Shown in pieces: positions 1-8,166 of a DNA stretch of 64,000 nucleotides (position 1 is its first letter; each line of letters opens with the position of its first letter). A program made the position numbers and the translations under genes. The stretch lies in contig NZ_VFIL01000010.1 of assembly GCF_007858285.1 (NCBI RefSeq), positions 1 through 64,000 on the forward strand. Direction: 5' to 3'. The notes under the pieces were generated by a model, which was not told where the DNA came from, did not search any database, and saw nothing but the letters and a program-made list of their open reading frames with translations. The DNA comes from Pseudomonas brenneri (GTDB lineage Bacteria; Pseudomonadota; Gammaproteobacteria; Pseudomonadales; Pseudomonadaceae).

Positions 1-109
1 TGATTACATCGAGATGTTCTACAACGCAAAACGCCGCCATGGTTTCAACAATCAGCTGTCACCGGTAGAGTTTGAAAAGCGTTACGCAATGAGCTTGCAA
101 GGTGTCTAG
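1..109 (+). pseudogene. IS3-family transposase OrfB, C-terminal end (cut by window edge)
   Basis: Reading from base 2, the window opens inside a frame that gives DYIEMFYNAKRRHGFN, then LSPVEFEKRY, and stops at 107-109. The (Y)N..RRH....LSP..FE pattern is the typical end of the IS3-family DDE transposase (OrfB). Only 35 codons lie in the window, so whether the upstream part is intact cannot be seen. The family assignment is secure; the exact IS is not. Confidence 0.85.
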
Positions 110-127
110 AGAATCCGGGGCGATTCA
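103..127. mobile_element. Probable right end of the IS3-family element
   Basis: IS3-family ends begin with TG and finish with CA. A stretch starting TGTCTAGAGAATCC at 103 and finishing GATTCA at 127 overlaps the transposase stop codon and fits such a right end. The left end is outside the window, so the inverted repeat cannot be checked. The ribosome-binding site of the next gene (AAAGGA, 127-132) begins at this boundary. Confidence 0.5.
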
Positions 128-139
128 AAGGATACCGTT

Positions 140-1264
140 GTGAAATTTAGCGCTTTGATCAAGTCAGTATTAGCATCTGCTGCACTGTGGACAGTGGCCG
201 ATACGGCCATGGCACTGACTTGCGACTACAAGGATGGCATTAAGCCGGCTGACGGCTTCATGCCGCTGCAAATATCGGCAATCACCGTTGGGCGCGATGT
301 ACCGCTGGGGTCTGAGGTCTATCGCCAGACATTTCAGGTCGCATCAGGACAGTCCCCGACAATCGAATGCAAATATGCGCCGTTTGATATGTGGTCCGAA
401 TATGTTCTTCCCAACTCAAGCCGAGCCAATTGGTCCAGTGGACCGTATGCAAATAAAGTCTACAAAACCAACATCGATGGGCTGGGAGTCGCCTTCAAAA
501 ATAGTTCGGGGCTGGTGCTGCCCGGGCTAGGCCCTAGACGGCCAACGAATTGTAACTCCTCCACTCCATGCCCTATCCCTCTTTACAACGTTACTAACTT
601 TGAGTTGATTTTGGTGAAAATTGGTGATGTGAAACCTGGCGTGCTCCGGGGCGGAACTTTGCCCGCAGTACAGCTCTACTTCAACGCCAACACCGTCAGA
701 ATGTTGGGGTTCTATGTTGAGATTGCAGGCACCATCCAGATTGTTTCGCGAACCTGCAGCACTCCGGATGTGGTGGTACCGATGGGAACACATCAGACCA
801 AGGAATTTACTGGGCTTAACAGCGCCAGCGGTTGGCAGAACTTTTCCATTGATTTGAACAACTGCCCAGCGTTCCACGGTACATATAGCACGAACGTCCC
901 GAGCTGGACTTCGCAGAGCGGAGATTATCCGTCCGGTGTAGGCACTAGTGGATCTAGAGATAACAACAGCCTGCTGTTTCGCATTGATCCCGCTCGACCA
1001 CCGATTAGCGCGCCCACCGGCGTTTTGAGCCTTGACCCGAGCGCTACGGATGGTGCCCCCGCAGCCAGCGGCGTTGGCATTCAGATTGCCACACCCAATA
1101 ATGCCCCCGTGCCACTTGGAAGGAATCGGAGTAGTGGACTCAGCCTAAGAACCAGCGAGGGGAGTTATTCGATCCCTCTGCGTGCCCGTTACTTGCAGAC
1201 CGAGAAGCAGGTAACACCAGGGCCGGCTAATGCATCGGCAACATTCACGATTACATATCAGTGA
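140..1264 (+). CDS. Fimbrial tip adhesin-like protein (type 1 / chaperone-usher pilus)
   Basis: A 374-residue exported protein. Residues 1 to about 25 form a Sec signal peptide with likely cleavage after AMA. The middle is rich in Asn, Ser, Thr, Gly and Pro with spaced cysteines. The end (ASATFTITYQ) is the beta-strand that closes a pilin domain, taken up by a periplasmic chaperone in chaperone-usher fimbriae. The length and the two-part layout (N-terminal receptor domain, C-terminal pilin domain) fit a FimH-type tip subunit. The start is a GTG at 140 with AAAGGA 8 bases upstream. No chaperone, usher or major pilin is beside it: upstream is an IS end, downstream a phage remnant. It is probably the stranded last gene of a fimbrial operon. 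The receptor is unknown. Confidence 0.75.
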   Translation: MKFSALIKSVLASAALWTVADTAMALTCDYKDGIKPADGFMPLQISAITVGRDVPLGSEVYRQTFQVASGQSPTIECKYAPFDMWSEYVLPNSSRANWSSGPYANKVYKTNIDGLGVAFKNSSGLVLPGLGPRRPTNCNSSTPCPIPLYNVTNFELILVKIGDVKPGVLRGGTLPAVQLYFNANTVRMLGFYVEIAGTIQIVSRTCSTPDVVVPMGTHQTKEFTGLNSASGWQNFSIDLNNCPAFHGTYSTNVPSWTSQSGDYPSGVGTSGSRDNNSLLFRIDPARPPISAPTGVLSLDPSATDGAPAASGVGIQIATPNNAPVPLGRNRSSGLSLRTSEGSYSIPLRARYLQTEKQVTPGPANASATFTITYQ

Positions 1265-1349
1265 CTGAATTCCCCTCCGGCACAATAGATATCTCCAGCC
1301 CGTCAGCGCGCAATGGCTCTGACATACGCCTGGCACGCCCGCAGCGCGA

Positions 1350-1493
1350 TCAATCCTCTATCGCCGGCATCGGTGATGGCGATAATTCGTTGAGCATGCG
1401 CCAGTCCTGCACCTGCCAGGTGACTCCGGCGGCGATGCCCATCAGCACCAGGACCATCACCACCAGCCCGGCCAGCTTCTGGACGGGCGTCAT
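1350..1493 (-). pseudogene. Truncated phage Rz-like lysis protein
   Basis: A 47-codon frame starts with MTPVQKLAGLVVMVLVLMG, one hydrophobic anchor, followed by VTWQVQDWRM, as at the start of Rz-type spanins that help phages disrupt the outer membrane. Rz proteins normally run about 150 residues with a long periplasmic helix; here the frame is lost after about 33 matching residues. Its ATG overlaps the stop of the preceding lysin fragment (TGATG), the normal arrangement in phage lysis cassettes. The Rz assignment rests on layout and context. Confidence 0.55.
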
Positions 1494-1624
1494 CACGGCA
1501 CATCCTTGAAAAAGACGTGGTGCCCGAGGCGTAGCGTCTGCTTGGCCTTCGCCGCCCAGGCCGGGGCCTTGGGCATCGTGGTTGCGTAGTAGTGCGTGGC
1601 CCCGCCGGTTAGCGAGGTCGAGCC
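1493..1624 (-). pseudogene. Fragment of phage/cell-wall hydrolase (SleB-type endolysin), C-terminus
   Basis: About 43 codons on the minus strand give TSLTGGATHYYATTMPKAP, then a tail ending HHVFFKDVP. GATHYY followed by P.W is the signature of the SleB-type cell-wall hydrolase domain found in phage endolysins. A stop codon at about 1625-1627 marks the break. The end overlaps the start of the Rz-like fragment, so two neighbouring lysis genes of one prophage survive in order. Confidence 0.65.
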
Positions 1625-1932
1625 TTAATCGACCCACGGGTAACCGCGATGAGAATCGTGCCTCGACCCGGCCGGAGCAGCTTAGATCCGTGCGAGAACA
1701 AGAGTGCAGTCGGGAAGATCCGCGGACTGTGAGAAAAATCCTGAGATTACCGGCCAGCCATGTGCGGGCCGGATGCTCTCCAGAAAGCCTTGCGAAGGGT
1801 TTTGCGGAAAGCTTTTTTAGCTGCGGCGACCAGACCCTGGCGAGCCACCGCGAACCGGGCCACCTTTCTGCTCGTAATAACCTGAGAGGAGGTGCATTTC
1901 CTCTCTTTTAATTCGAGCTTCCATCGCTCTAA
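1625..1932. other. Degenerate spacer between phage fragments
   Basis: No frame here has a recognisable product or a convincing ribosome-binding site. A Lys/Arg-rich minus-strand frame (1747-1953) has no family match that I recognise. The stretch is best read as decayed mobile-element DNA. Confidence 0.5.
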
Positions 1933-2190
1933 TTTCTGCGGGCATACCAGCACCGTGGCCAGGCTCGGGACGACTCACAAGCCTACGACAATGTGCCAGC
2001 GGGTGAGCGGCCAACGTTTCATGAGATCCGCGCATTGGGTGCCTGGCTGTACGAACAGCAGGGATTTGCACAGGAATATATACAGGGATTGATGGGTCAC
2101 GCTGACGTGAAAATGACCGAGCATTATCAGTCTGGCCACGGGGATGATGAGGTCATTTACATGAAGGTGAAAGCCGACCTAAACGTGTAG
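1933..2190 (+). pseudogene. Tyrosine-recombinase (phage integrase) C-terminal fragment
   Basis: After a stop at 1930-1932, an open frame gives ...PTFHEIRALGAWLYEQQG... and LMGHADVKMTEHYQSG... before stopping at 2190. HEIR and LMGH..VKMTEHY match the H-x-x-R, (H/W) and catalytic Tyr boxes of tyrosine recombinases, so this is the last 85 or so residues of an integrase. The N-terminal DNA-binding part and first catalytic Arg are missing. It lies 113 bases from the 3' end of tRNA-Val(GAC), the usual place for the integrase of a tRNA-targeted prophage or island. Confidence 0.85.
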
Positions 2191-2244
2191 CTCGAAGGTC
2201 GTTTGCCCAAAGTATTCCCAATGTTTGCCCAAACGATAGACAAC

Positions 2245-2274
2245 AAAAAAGGGCCCACCTTTCGGTGAGCCCTT
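2245..2274 (-). terminator. Intrinsic terminator of tRNA-Val(GAC)
   Basis: On the minus strand GGGCTCACC, a GAAA loop and GGTGGGCCC form a 9-bp stem with one G-T pair, followed by six T. It lies about 30 bases past the tRNA 3' end. Confidence 0.85.
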
Positions 2275-2303
2275 CTAGACCGCCCAGCAGAGCGGATTTT
2301 GTT

Positions 2304-2380
2304 TGGTAGGCGCGATTGGACTCGAACCAACGACCCCCACCATGTCAAGGTGGTGCTCTAACCAACTGAGCTACGTGCCT
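2304..2380 (-). tRNA. tRNA-Val(GAC)
   Basis: A 77-base cloverleaf with encoded CCA (2304-2306). The anticodon stem CCACC/GGTGG encloses loop TTGACAT, so the anticodon is GAC. The T arm GGTTCGAGTCC is normal. The acceptor stem AGGCACG opposite CGCGCCT contains an A-C mismatch at the fifth pair. The 3' half faces the integrase fragment, consistent with use as an attachment site. Confidence 0.95.
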
Positions 2381-2564
2381 GCTGTGAGGCGGCATTCTAC
2401 GGAATTCCCGAGGGGTGTCAACACCTTTTTTGCAGCTAAGCCTATGAATATGCGAATTTTTTATTTTTGCTCGGTAGAGCTGCTTTTCCCGCATGGCTGG
2501 CAGGGGATTTTCAACTCAGGTAGGATCGGCGCACTCGTAAAAAATATAAAACAGAGGTTCCAGT

Positions 2565-3848
2565 ATGGCGAACACCCCCTACCCCCAGTCGTATTACGCC
2601 GCGTCCGCCAATGCGGTTCCTCCCCGGCCGGTCCTGCAAGGCGAAGTCGAAACCGACGTGTGCGTAATCGGCGCCGGCTATACCGGGTTGTCGAGTGCAC
2701 TGTTCCTGCTGGAGAGCGGCTTTCGCGTGACGGTACTGGAAGCCGCCAAGGTGGGGTTCGGGGCTTCAGGGCGCAATGGTGGGCAGATCGTCAACAGCTA
2801 CAGCCGTGATATCGATGTGATCGAGCGTAGCGTCGGCCCCCAGCAGGCGCAGCTATTGGGGCAAATGGCGTTTGAAGGCGGCAGGATCATTCGTGAGCGG
2901 GTCGCCAAATACCAGATCCAGTGCGACCTGAAGGACGGTGGTGTATTTGCCGCGCTCAATAGCAAGCACATGGGCCACCTGGAGTCGCAGAAGCGCCTGT
3001 GGGAGCGCTATGGCCATACTCAGCTGGAGTTGCTCGATGAGCGGCGCATCCGCGATGTGGTGGCCTGTGAGAACTACGTCGGCGGCCTTTTGGACATGAG
3101 CGGTGGGCATATCCACCCGCTCAACCTGGCATTGGGCGAAGCGGCGGCGGTGGAGTCCCTCGGCGGCACGATCTACGAGCAGTCCGCAGCGGTGCGTATC
3201 GAGCGCGGCGCCAATCCTGTCGTCCACACCGCCCAAGGCAAGGTGAAGGCCAAATTCATCATCGTCGCCGGCAACGCCTACCTGGGCAACCTGGTGCCTG
3301 AGCTGGCAGCCAAGTCGATGCCTTGCGGCACACAAGTAATTACCACAGCCCCTCTGGGTGATGAACTGGCTAAAACCCTGCTGCCCCAGGATTTCTGCGT
3401 CGAAGATTGCAACTACTTGCTCGACTATTACCGACTGACCAGCGACAAGCGCCTGATCTTCGGTGGTGGCGTGGTGTATGGCGCGCGGGATCCGGCGAAT
3501 ATTGAAGCGATTATCCGCCCGAAGATGCTCAAGGCGTTCCCGCAATTGAAGGATGTGAAAATCGACTACGCCTGGACCGGCAATTTCCTGCTGACCCTGT
3601 CGCGATTGCCTCAGGTCGGGCGCCTGGGTGACAACATCTACTACTCCCAGGGCTGTAGCGGCCATGGTGTGACGTATACCCACCTGGCAGGCAAGGTGCT
3701 GGCCGAAGCCCTCAAAGGCCAGGCCGAGCGTTTTGATGCGTTTGCCGACCTGCCCCACTATCCGTTCCCGGGCGGCCAACTGCTGCGAACCCCGTTTGCG
3801 GCGCTGGGCGCGTGGTACTACGGGCTGCGGGACAAGCTGGGCTTCTGA
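2565..3848 (+). CDS. pauB: FAD-dependent gamma-glutamylputrescine oxidase-like oxidoreductase
   Basis: A 427-residue flavoprotein of the D-amino-acid oxidase/PuuB group. The FAD dinucleotide site is VIGAGYTG (residues 34-41) with the acidic E59 ending the second strand, followed by the GASGRNGGQ turn (66-74). The C-terminal YSQGCSGHGV loop is typical of PuuB/PauB, which oxidise gamma-glutamylputrescine during putrescine breakdown. Length matches the family. ATG at 2565 has AGAGG 6 bases upstream. Pseudomonas has several pauB copies, and this one stands alone without glutamylpolyamine synthetase, so the exact polyamine substrate is inferred. Confidence 0.85.
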   Translation: MANTPYPQSYYAASANAVPPRPVLQGEVETDVCVIGAGYTGLSSALFLLESGFRVTVLEAAKVGFGASGRNGGQIVNSYSRDIDVIERSVGPQQAQLLGQMAFEGGRIIRERVAKYQIQCDLKDGGVFAALNSKHMGHLESQKRLWERYGHTQLELLDERRIRDVVACENYVGGLLDMSGGHIHPLNLALGEAAAVESLGGTIYEQSAAVRIERGANPVVHTAQGKVKAKFIIVAGNAYLGNLVPELAAKSMPCGTQVITTAPLGDELAKTLLPQDFCVEDCNYLLDYYRLTSDKRLIFGGGVVYGARDPANIEAIIRPKMLKAFPQLKDVKIDYAWTGNFLLTLSRLPQVGRLGDNIYYSQGCSGHGVTYTHLAGKVLAEALKGQAERFDAFADLPHYPFPGGQLLRTPFAALGAWYYGLRDKLGF

Positions 3849-3854
3849 TCGACA

Positions 3855-3889
3855 CCCTGTAGGGGCCGGCTTGCCGACTCCTACAGGGC
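3855..3889. repeat. REP-like palindrome
   Basis: CCCTGTAGG ... CCTACAGGG is an inverted repeat around GGCCGGCTTGCCGAC, just after the oxidase stop codon. It resembles the other short GC-rich palindromes in this window. Confidence 0.6.
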
Positions 3890-3910
3890 GCATCATCAAA
3901 TCGCAGACAC

Positions 3911-3936
3911 AAAAAACCCCAGTCTTTCGACCAGGG
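3911..3936 (-). terminator. Terminator of the tRNA-Val-Asp-Asp unit
   Basis: Minus strand: CCCTGGTC, GAAA loop, GACTGGGG, then six T. It lies about 77 bases beyond the last tRNA-Asp. Confidence 0.85.
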
Positions 3937-4012
3937 TCTTTGCTATCGATCCAATCAAGCATGAAGCTTGCCTTGGCACTCTCAGGGTGTTCAGTGGACC
4001 CTGGAACAGATA

Positions 4013-4089
4013 TGGCGCAGCGGACGGGACTCGAACCCGCGACCCCCGGCGTGACAGGCCGGTATTCTAACCGACTGAACTACCGCTGC
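4013..4089 (-). tRNA. tRNA-Asp(GTC), second copy of the unit
   Basis: A 77-base gene with encoded CCA. The anticodon loop is CTGTCAC between CCGGC and GCCGG, giving GTC. The acceptor stem GCAGCGG/CCGCTGC pairs perfectly. The gene is the same in sequence as the copy at 4195-4271. Confidence 0.97.
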
Positions 4090-4194
4090 GTATCGCTCAG
4101 ACTGCTGAAGTGTCACCTTCAACCGCCTTCAAACATCTGACTGAGCAGCCTTGGCTGTTCAATCTCAAATCCGAATCATCGGACCTGGAAAATA

Positions 4195-4271
4195 TGGCGC
4201 AGCGGACGGGACTCGAACCCGCGACCCCCGGCGTGACAGGCCGGTATTCTAACCGACTGAACTACCGCTGC
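4195..4271 (-). tRNA. tRNA-Asp(GTC), first copy of the unit
   Basis: Same sequence and fold as the copy 182 bases away. Both are preceded on the plus strand by the bases ATA, suggesting duplication. Probably co-transcribed after tRNA-Val(TAC). Confidence 0.97.
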
Positions 4272-4326
4272 GCGTCGGTGCAACCTTTAACGTTGCGTCT
4301 TGCCCGAAGGCAAAACTCTCAAGAAG

Positions 4327-4402
4327 TGGTGGGTGATGACGGGATCGAACCGCCGACCCTCTGCTTGTAAGGCAGATGCTCTCCCAGCTGAGCTAATCAC
4401 CC
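4327..4402 (-). tRNA. tRNA-Val(TAC)
   Basis: A 76-base gene with encoded CCA. Anticodon loop CTTACAA between TCTGC and GCAGA gives TAC. The acceptor stem GGGTGAT/ATCACCC is perfect. It is the first gene of a Val-Asp-Asp transcript. Confidence 0.97.
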
Positions 4403-4479
4403 TTTGCTTCGTTGAGGCCGCGAAATTTACGCAGGTAGCGGACCTAAGTCAATAGCAGGATTGAGTTTTTTTTCAAAAA

Positions 4480-4561
4480 CAGCTGTAAGTTGCAAGCTTC
4501 AAGCTGCAAGTCAAAAGCCACCGAAAATCCGCTTTCACTTGCAGCCTGTAGTTTGAAGCTG
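4480..4561. repeat. Long imperfect inverted repeat (AAGCTTCAAGCTGCAAG type)
   Basis: AGCTGTAAGTTGCAAGCTTC ... is answered by ACTTGCAGCCTGTAGTTTGA further on, making a long imperfect hairpin that ends just before the SDR stop codon. This kind of short dispersed palindrome is common between Pseudomonas genes. It could act as the 3' end of the metZ-SDR transcript. Confidence 0.55.
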
Positions 4562-4565
4562 CCCC

Positions 4566-5345
4566 TCACGGCTCATAGACCATCTTCTTGCTCATGCCGC
4601 CATCCACTACGAACTCTTGCCCTGTCACAAACCCAGCGCTGCGCGACAGCAGCCACGCCACCATGGCCGCCACATCCTCAACCGTCCCAACCCGGCCCGC
4701 AGGATGCTGCGCATGATCGGCGTCACTCAGCGGCTCTGCGCGGCGCGCTGCGGGATCACGGGCATCAATCCAACCAGGACTGACAGCGTTGACCCGAACC
4801 TCTGGCCCCAGGCTGATGGCTAGCGCATGGGTCAGGGCCAACAGGCCGCCCTTGCTCGCCGCATACGCCTCGGTATCGGGCTCCGACTGCTGGGCCCGGG
4901 TCGAGGCCAAGTTGACGATAGAACCGCCATGAGCGCGCAGATAAGGCGCGCAATGCTTGGCCAGCAGCATCGGCCCACTGAGGTTCACCGCCAATACCCG
5001 GTTCCAGTAAGCCAGGTCCAGGCTGTCCAGCGTGATATTGCGCGGATCGGCCACAGCGGCATTGCACACCAGCGCATCCAGGCGCCCGAACTGGCCAAGC
5101 ACTTCAGCCACCCCAAGGGCCACCTGCTGCTCGTCGGCCACGTCCATGGTGATAAACCAGGCGTTATCGCCCAGGACTTTGGACACCTTGGCGCCCCGCT
5201 CGCGATCCAGATCGGCCAACACCACCTGCCAGCCTTCGCTGATCAACCAGGCCGCGATCCCCAGGCCGATGCCCCGTGCCGCGCCCGTCACCAGCGCGAC
5301 TCGACCATTACTGGCACCAGCCGCCTCCAGGGACCACTCGATCAC
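4566..5345 (-). CDS. SDR-family NAD(P)-dependent oxidoreductase
   Basis: A 259-residue classical short-chain dehydrogenase. The cofactor motif TGAARGIG is at 20-27, an acidic D45 suggests preference for NAD(H), NNAG appears as CNAA near 94-97, and the catalytic residues are S148, Y161 and K165 (YAASK). The end (VDGGMSKKMVYEP) is usual for the family. Its ATG overlaps the metZ stop by 4 bases, so it is translated from the same transcript. The substrate is unknown; linkage to metZ is conserved in Pseudomonas but does not reveal one. Confidence 0.85.
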   Translation of the reverse strand: MIEWSLEAAGASNGRVALVTGAARGIGLGIAAWLISEGWQVVLADLDRERGAKVSKVLGDNAWFITMDVADEQQVALGVAEVLGQFGRLDALVCNAAVADPRNITLDSLDLAYWNRVLAVNLSGPMLLAKHCAPYLRAHGGSIVNLASTRAQQSEPDTEAYAASKGGLLALTHALAISLGPEVRVNAVSPGWIDARDPAARRAEPLSDADHAQHPAGRVGTVEDVAAMVAWLLSRSAGFVTGQEFVVDGGMSKKMVYEP

Positions 5346-6553
5346 AAGGCAGCCAGCCCGCGAGCCAGGTCAGCCTGCAAGTCAGTCACGTCTTCCAGGC
5401 CCACTGCAACGCGGATCAGGCTGTCACGAATACCGGCCGCTTCACGCTCCTGCGGGGTAAGGCGACCATGGGAAGTGGTGCCTGGATGGGTAATGGTGGT
5501 TTTGCTATCGCCCAGGTTAGCGGTGATGGAAATCAGGCGCGTGGCATCGATAAAGCGCCATGCGCCCTCCTTGCCACCCTTGACCTCGAAGCTGACCACC
5601 GCACCAAAGCCCCGCTGCTGACGCTGGGCCAGTTCGTGTTGCGGGTGACTCTTCAAGCCAGCGTAGTGAACCTTTTCGATTCCGTCCTGCTGCTCCAGCC
5701 ACTGCGCCAGGGCCTGGGCGTTGGCGCAATGGGCCTTCATCCGCAGGCTCAGGGTTTCCAGGCCCTTGAGGAAAACCCATGCATTGAACGGGCTCAGGGT
5801 CGGGCCAGCAGTGCGCAAGAAGCCCACGACTTCCTTCATCTGCTCGCCACGGCCGGCAACCACGCCCCCCATGCAACGGCCCTGGCCATCGATGAACTTG
5901 GTGGCCGAATGCACCACGATGTCCGCCCCCAGCGTCAGTGGCTGCTGCAGGGCTGGCGTGCAGAAGCAGTTATCCACCACCAGCATCGCGCCCTTGGCAT
6001 GCGTCACTTCGGCGAGGGCGGCGATGTCCACCAACTCTGCCAATGGGTTGGACGGCGACTCGACGAACAGCAATTTGGTATTGGCCTTGATCGCCGCGTC
6101 CCAACCGGAAAGATCCGCCAGCGGCACGTAGTCGACTTCAATACCAAAACGCTTGAAGTACTTCTCGAACAAACTGATGGTCGAACCAAACACGCTACGC
6201 GACACCAACACGTGATCGCCAGCACTGCACAGACTCATGACCACGGCGAGAATGGCCGCCATGCCAGTGGCCGTGGCGACAGCCTGCTCTGCCCCTTCCA
6301 GCGCCGCGATACGCTCTTCGAAGGCGCGTACGGTCGGGTTGGTGTAACGGGAGTAGACATTGCCCGGCACTTCGCCAGCAAAGCGTGCCGCCGCGTCGGC
6401 TGCGGTACGGAACACGTAGCTGGAAGTGAAGAACATCGGGTCACCGTGCTCACCTTCCGGCGTGCGGTGCTGGCCGGCGCGCACAGCCAGGGTATCGAAA
6501 GCCACGCCATCGAGGTCGCTGTCCAACCGACCGGCATCCCATTCCTGACTCAT
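5342..6553 (-). CDS. metZ: O-succinylhomoserine sulfhydrylase
   Basis: A 403-residue PLP enzyme of the Cys/Met-metabolism family. It makes homocysteine directly from O-succinylhomoserine and sulfide, the Pseudomonas route to methionine. The PLP lysine is K219 (SATKFIDGQGR), the ring-stacking region is YSRYTNPT (68-74) and D194 sits in LVVDN. It follows purF by 66 bases, and a terminator between them suggests it may also have its own promoter. The gene order purF-metZ is conserved in Pseudomonas. Confidence 0.95.
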   Translation of the reverse strand: MSQEWDAGRLDSDLDGVAFDTLAVRAGQHRTPEGEHGDPMFFTSSYVFRTAADAAARFAGEVPGNVYSRYTNPTVRAFEERIAALEGAEQAVATATGMAAILAVVMSLCSAGDHVLVSRSVFGSTISLFEKYFKRFGIEVDYVPLADLSGWDAAIKANTKLLFVESPSNPLAELVDIAALAEVTHAKGAMLVVDNCFCTPALQQPLTLGADIVVHSATKFIDGQGRCMGGVVAGRGEQMKEVVGFLRTAGPTLSPFNAWVFLKGLETLSLRMKAHCANAQALAQWLEQQDGIEKVHYAGLKSHPQHELAQRQQRGFGAVVSFEVKGGKEGAWRFIDATRLISITANLGDSKTTITHPGTTSHGRLTPQEREAAGIRDSLIRVAVGLEDVTDLQADLARGLAAL

Positions 6554-6590
6554 GCTGCCACTCCTTCACTCAATTCTTTATTTAAGATAC

Positions 6591-6612
6591 AAAACCGGCC
6601 CCTCAGGGCCGG
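6591..6612 (-). terminator. Terminator after purF
   Basis: Minus strand: CCGGCC, short loop, GGCCGG, then TTTT. It lies just past the purF stop and before metZ, so it may lower read-through into metZ. Confidence 0.7.
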
Positions 6613-6619
6613 TCGTTAC

Positions 6620-8125
6620 TCAGTTGTTGTACAGATCGATGATCGCGCTGACCGCCTGGGTCTTGATCTTCGAGGAGTCGTTGCGCGCCTGCTCGATCTT
6701 GTTCAGGTAAGCCTCGTCGACGTCACCCGTCACGTACTTGCCATCGAAGACCGCACAATCGAACTGCTCGATCTTGATCTTGCCGCCACCCACCGCTTCG
6801 ATCAAGTCAGGAAGATCCTGATAGATCAGCCAATCAGCACCGATCAGATCAGCCACATCCTGGGTCGAACGATTGTGGGCAATCAGTTCGTGGGCGCTCG
6901 GCATGTCGATACCGTACACGTTCGGGTAACGCACGGCTGGTGCGGCGGAACAGAAGTACACGTTCTTCGCCCCGGCTTCGCGAGCCATCTGGATGATCTG
7001 CTTGCAGGTGGTGCCGCGCACGATGGAGTCATCCACCAGCATCACGTTCTTGCCGCGGAACTCCAGCTCGATGGCATTGAGCTTCTGGCGGACCGACTTC
7101 TTGCGCGCTGCCTGGCCCGGCATGATGAAGGTGCGGCCAATGTAGCGGTTCTTGACGAAACCTTCGCGGAACTTGACGCCCAGGCGGGTGGCCAACTCCA
7201 GCGCCGCAGTGCGGCTGGTGTCCGGGATAGGGATCACCACGTCGATGTCGTGCTCCGGACGCTCGCGCAGGATTTTCTCGGCGAGCTTCTCGCCCATGCG
7301 CAGACGCGCCTTGTACACCGAGACACCGTCGATGATCGAATCCGGACGCGCCAGGTAGACGTGTTCGAAGATGCACGGGGTGAGTTTCGGGTTGACCGCG
7401 CACTGACGGGTGTGCAGCTTGCCGTCTTCGGTGATGTACACCGCCTCGCCCGGGGCCAGATCGCGGACCAGGGTAAAGCCCAGCACATCCAGGGATACGC
7501 TTTCGGAGGCGATCATGTACTCGACGCCTTCGTCGGTGTGGCGCTGGCCGAACACGATCGGACGAATGCCATGCGGATCGCGGAAACCAACAATCCCGTA
7601 GCCGGTGATCATGGCCACGACCGCGTAGCCACCGACGCAGCGGTTGTGCACGTCAGTCACAGCGGCAAACACGTCTTCTTCGGTCGGCTGCAACTTGCCG
7701 CGCTGGGCCAGTTCGTGGGCAAACACGTTGAGCAGCACTTCCGAGTCGGAATTGGTGTTGACATGGCGCAGGTCAGATTCGTAAATCTCCTTGGCCAGTT
7801 GCTCAACATTGGTCAGGTTGCCGTTGTGCGCCAGGGTAATGCCGTAAGGCGAGTTGACGTAAAACGGTTGAGCCTCGGCCGAAGTCGAACTACCAGCCGT
7901 CGGATAACGCACATGACCAATGCCCATGTGCCCGACGAGGCGCTGCATGTGACGCTGATGGAACACGTCACGTACCAGGCCATTGTCCTTGCGCAGGAAT
8001 AACCGGCCGTCGTGGCTGGTCACAATACCGGCAGCGTCCTGGCCGCGGTGCTGGAGGACGGTTAGCGCGTCATACAGCGCCTGATTGACGTTCGACTTAC
8101 CGACGATACCGACGATGCCACACAT
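6620..8125 (-). CDS. purF: Amidophosphoribosyltransferase
   Basis: First committed step of purine synthesis: glutamine + PRPP to phosphoribosylamine. I place the start at MCGIVG so that Cys2, the glutaminase nucleophile, is exposed after Met removal; an in-frame start three codons upstream (8134) would bury it. The protein has 501 residues, with the N-terminal Ntn glutaminase domain to about 230 and the PRPP site VMLVDDSIVRG at 361-371. It lies 41 bases after cvpA in the same order as in E. coli and other pseudomonads. Confidence 0.97.
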   Translation of the reverse strand: MCGIVGIVGKSNVNQALYDALTVLQHRGQDAAGIVTSHDGRLFLRKDNGLVRDVFHQRHMQRLVGHMGIGHVRYPTAGSSTSAEAQPFYVNSPYGITLAHNGNLTNVEQLAKEIYESDLRHVNTNSDSEVLLNVFAHELAQRGKLQPTEEDVFAAVTDVHNRCVGGYAVVAMITGYGIVGFRDPHGIRPIVFGQRHTDEGVEYMIASESVSLDVLGFTLVRDLAPGEAVYITEDGKLHTRQCAVNPKLTPCIFEHVYLARPDSIIDGVSVYKARLRMGEKLAEKILRERPEHDIDVVIPIPDTSRTAALELATRLGVKFREGFVKNRYIGRTFIMPGQAARKKSVRQKLNAIELEFRGKNVMLVDDSIVRGTTCKQIIQMAREAGAKNVYFCSAAPAVRYPNVYGIDMPSAHELIAHNRSTQDVADLIGADWLIYQDLPDLIEAVGGGKIKIEQFDCAVFDGKYVTGDVDEAYLNKIEQARNDSSKIKTQAVSAIIDLYNN

Positions 8126-8166
8126 GCGACGCAACCCCTACTTAATGAATCTTGACTGAACCCTGC

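Noticed and set aside
1747..1953. Lys/Arg-rich minus-strand frame in the phage remnant
   Set aside because: No family match, no ribosome site, and neighbours are decayed, so a gene call is not justified.
2853..3962. A 369-codon minus-strand frame
   Set aside because: Antisense to the PauB-like oxidase gene and without any recognisable motif.
5276..8002. A 900-codon plus-strand frame
   Set aside because: It lies antisense to metZ and purF, whose motifs are clear, and its translation is low-complexity His/Arg/Leu text typical of antisense frames in GC-rich DNA.
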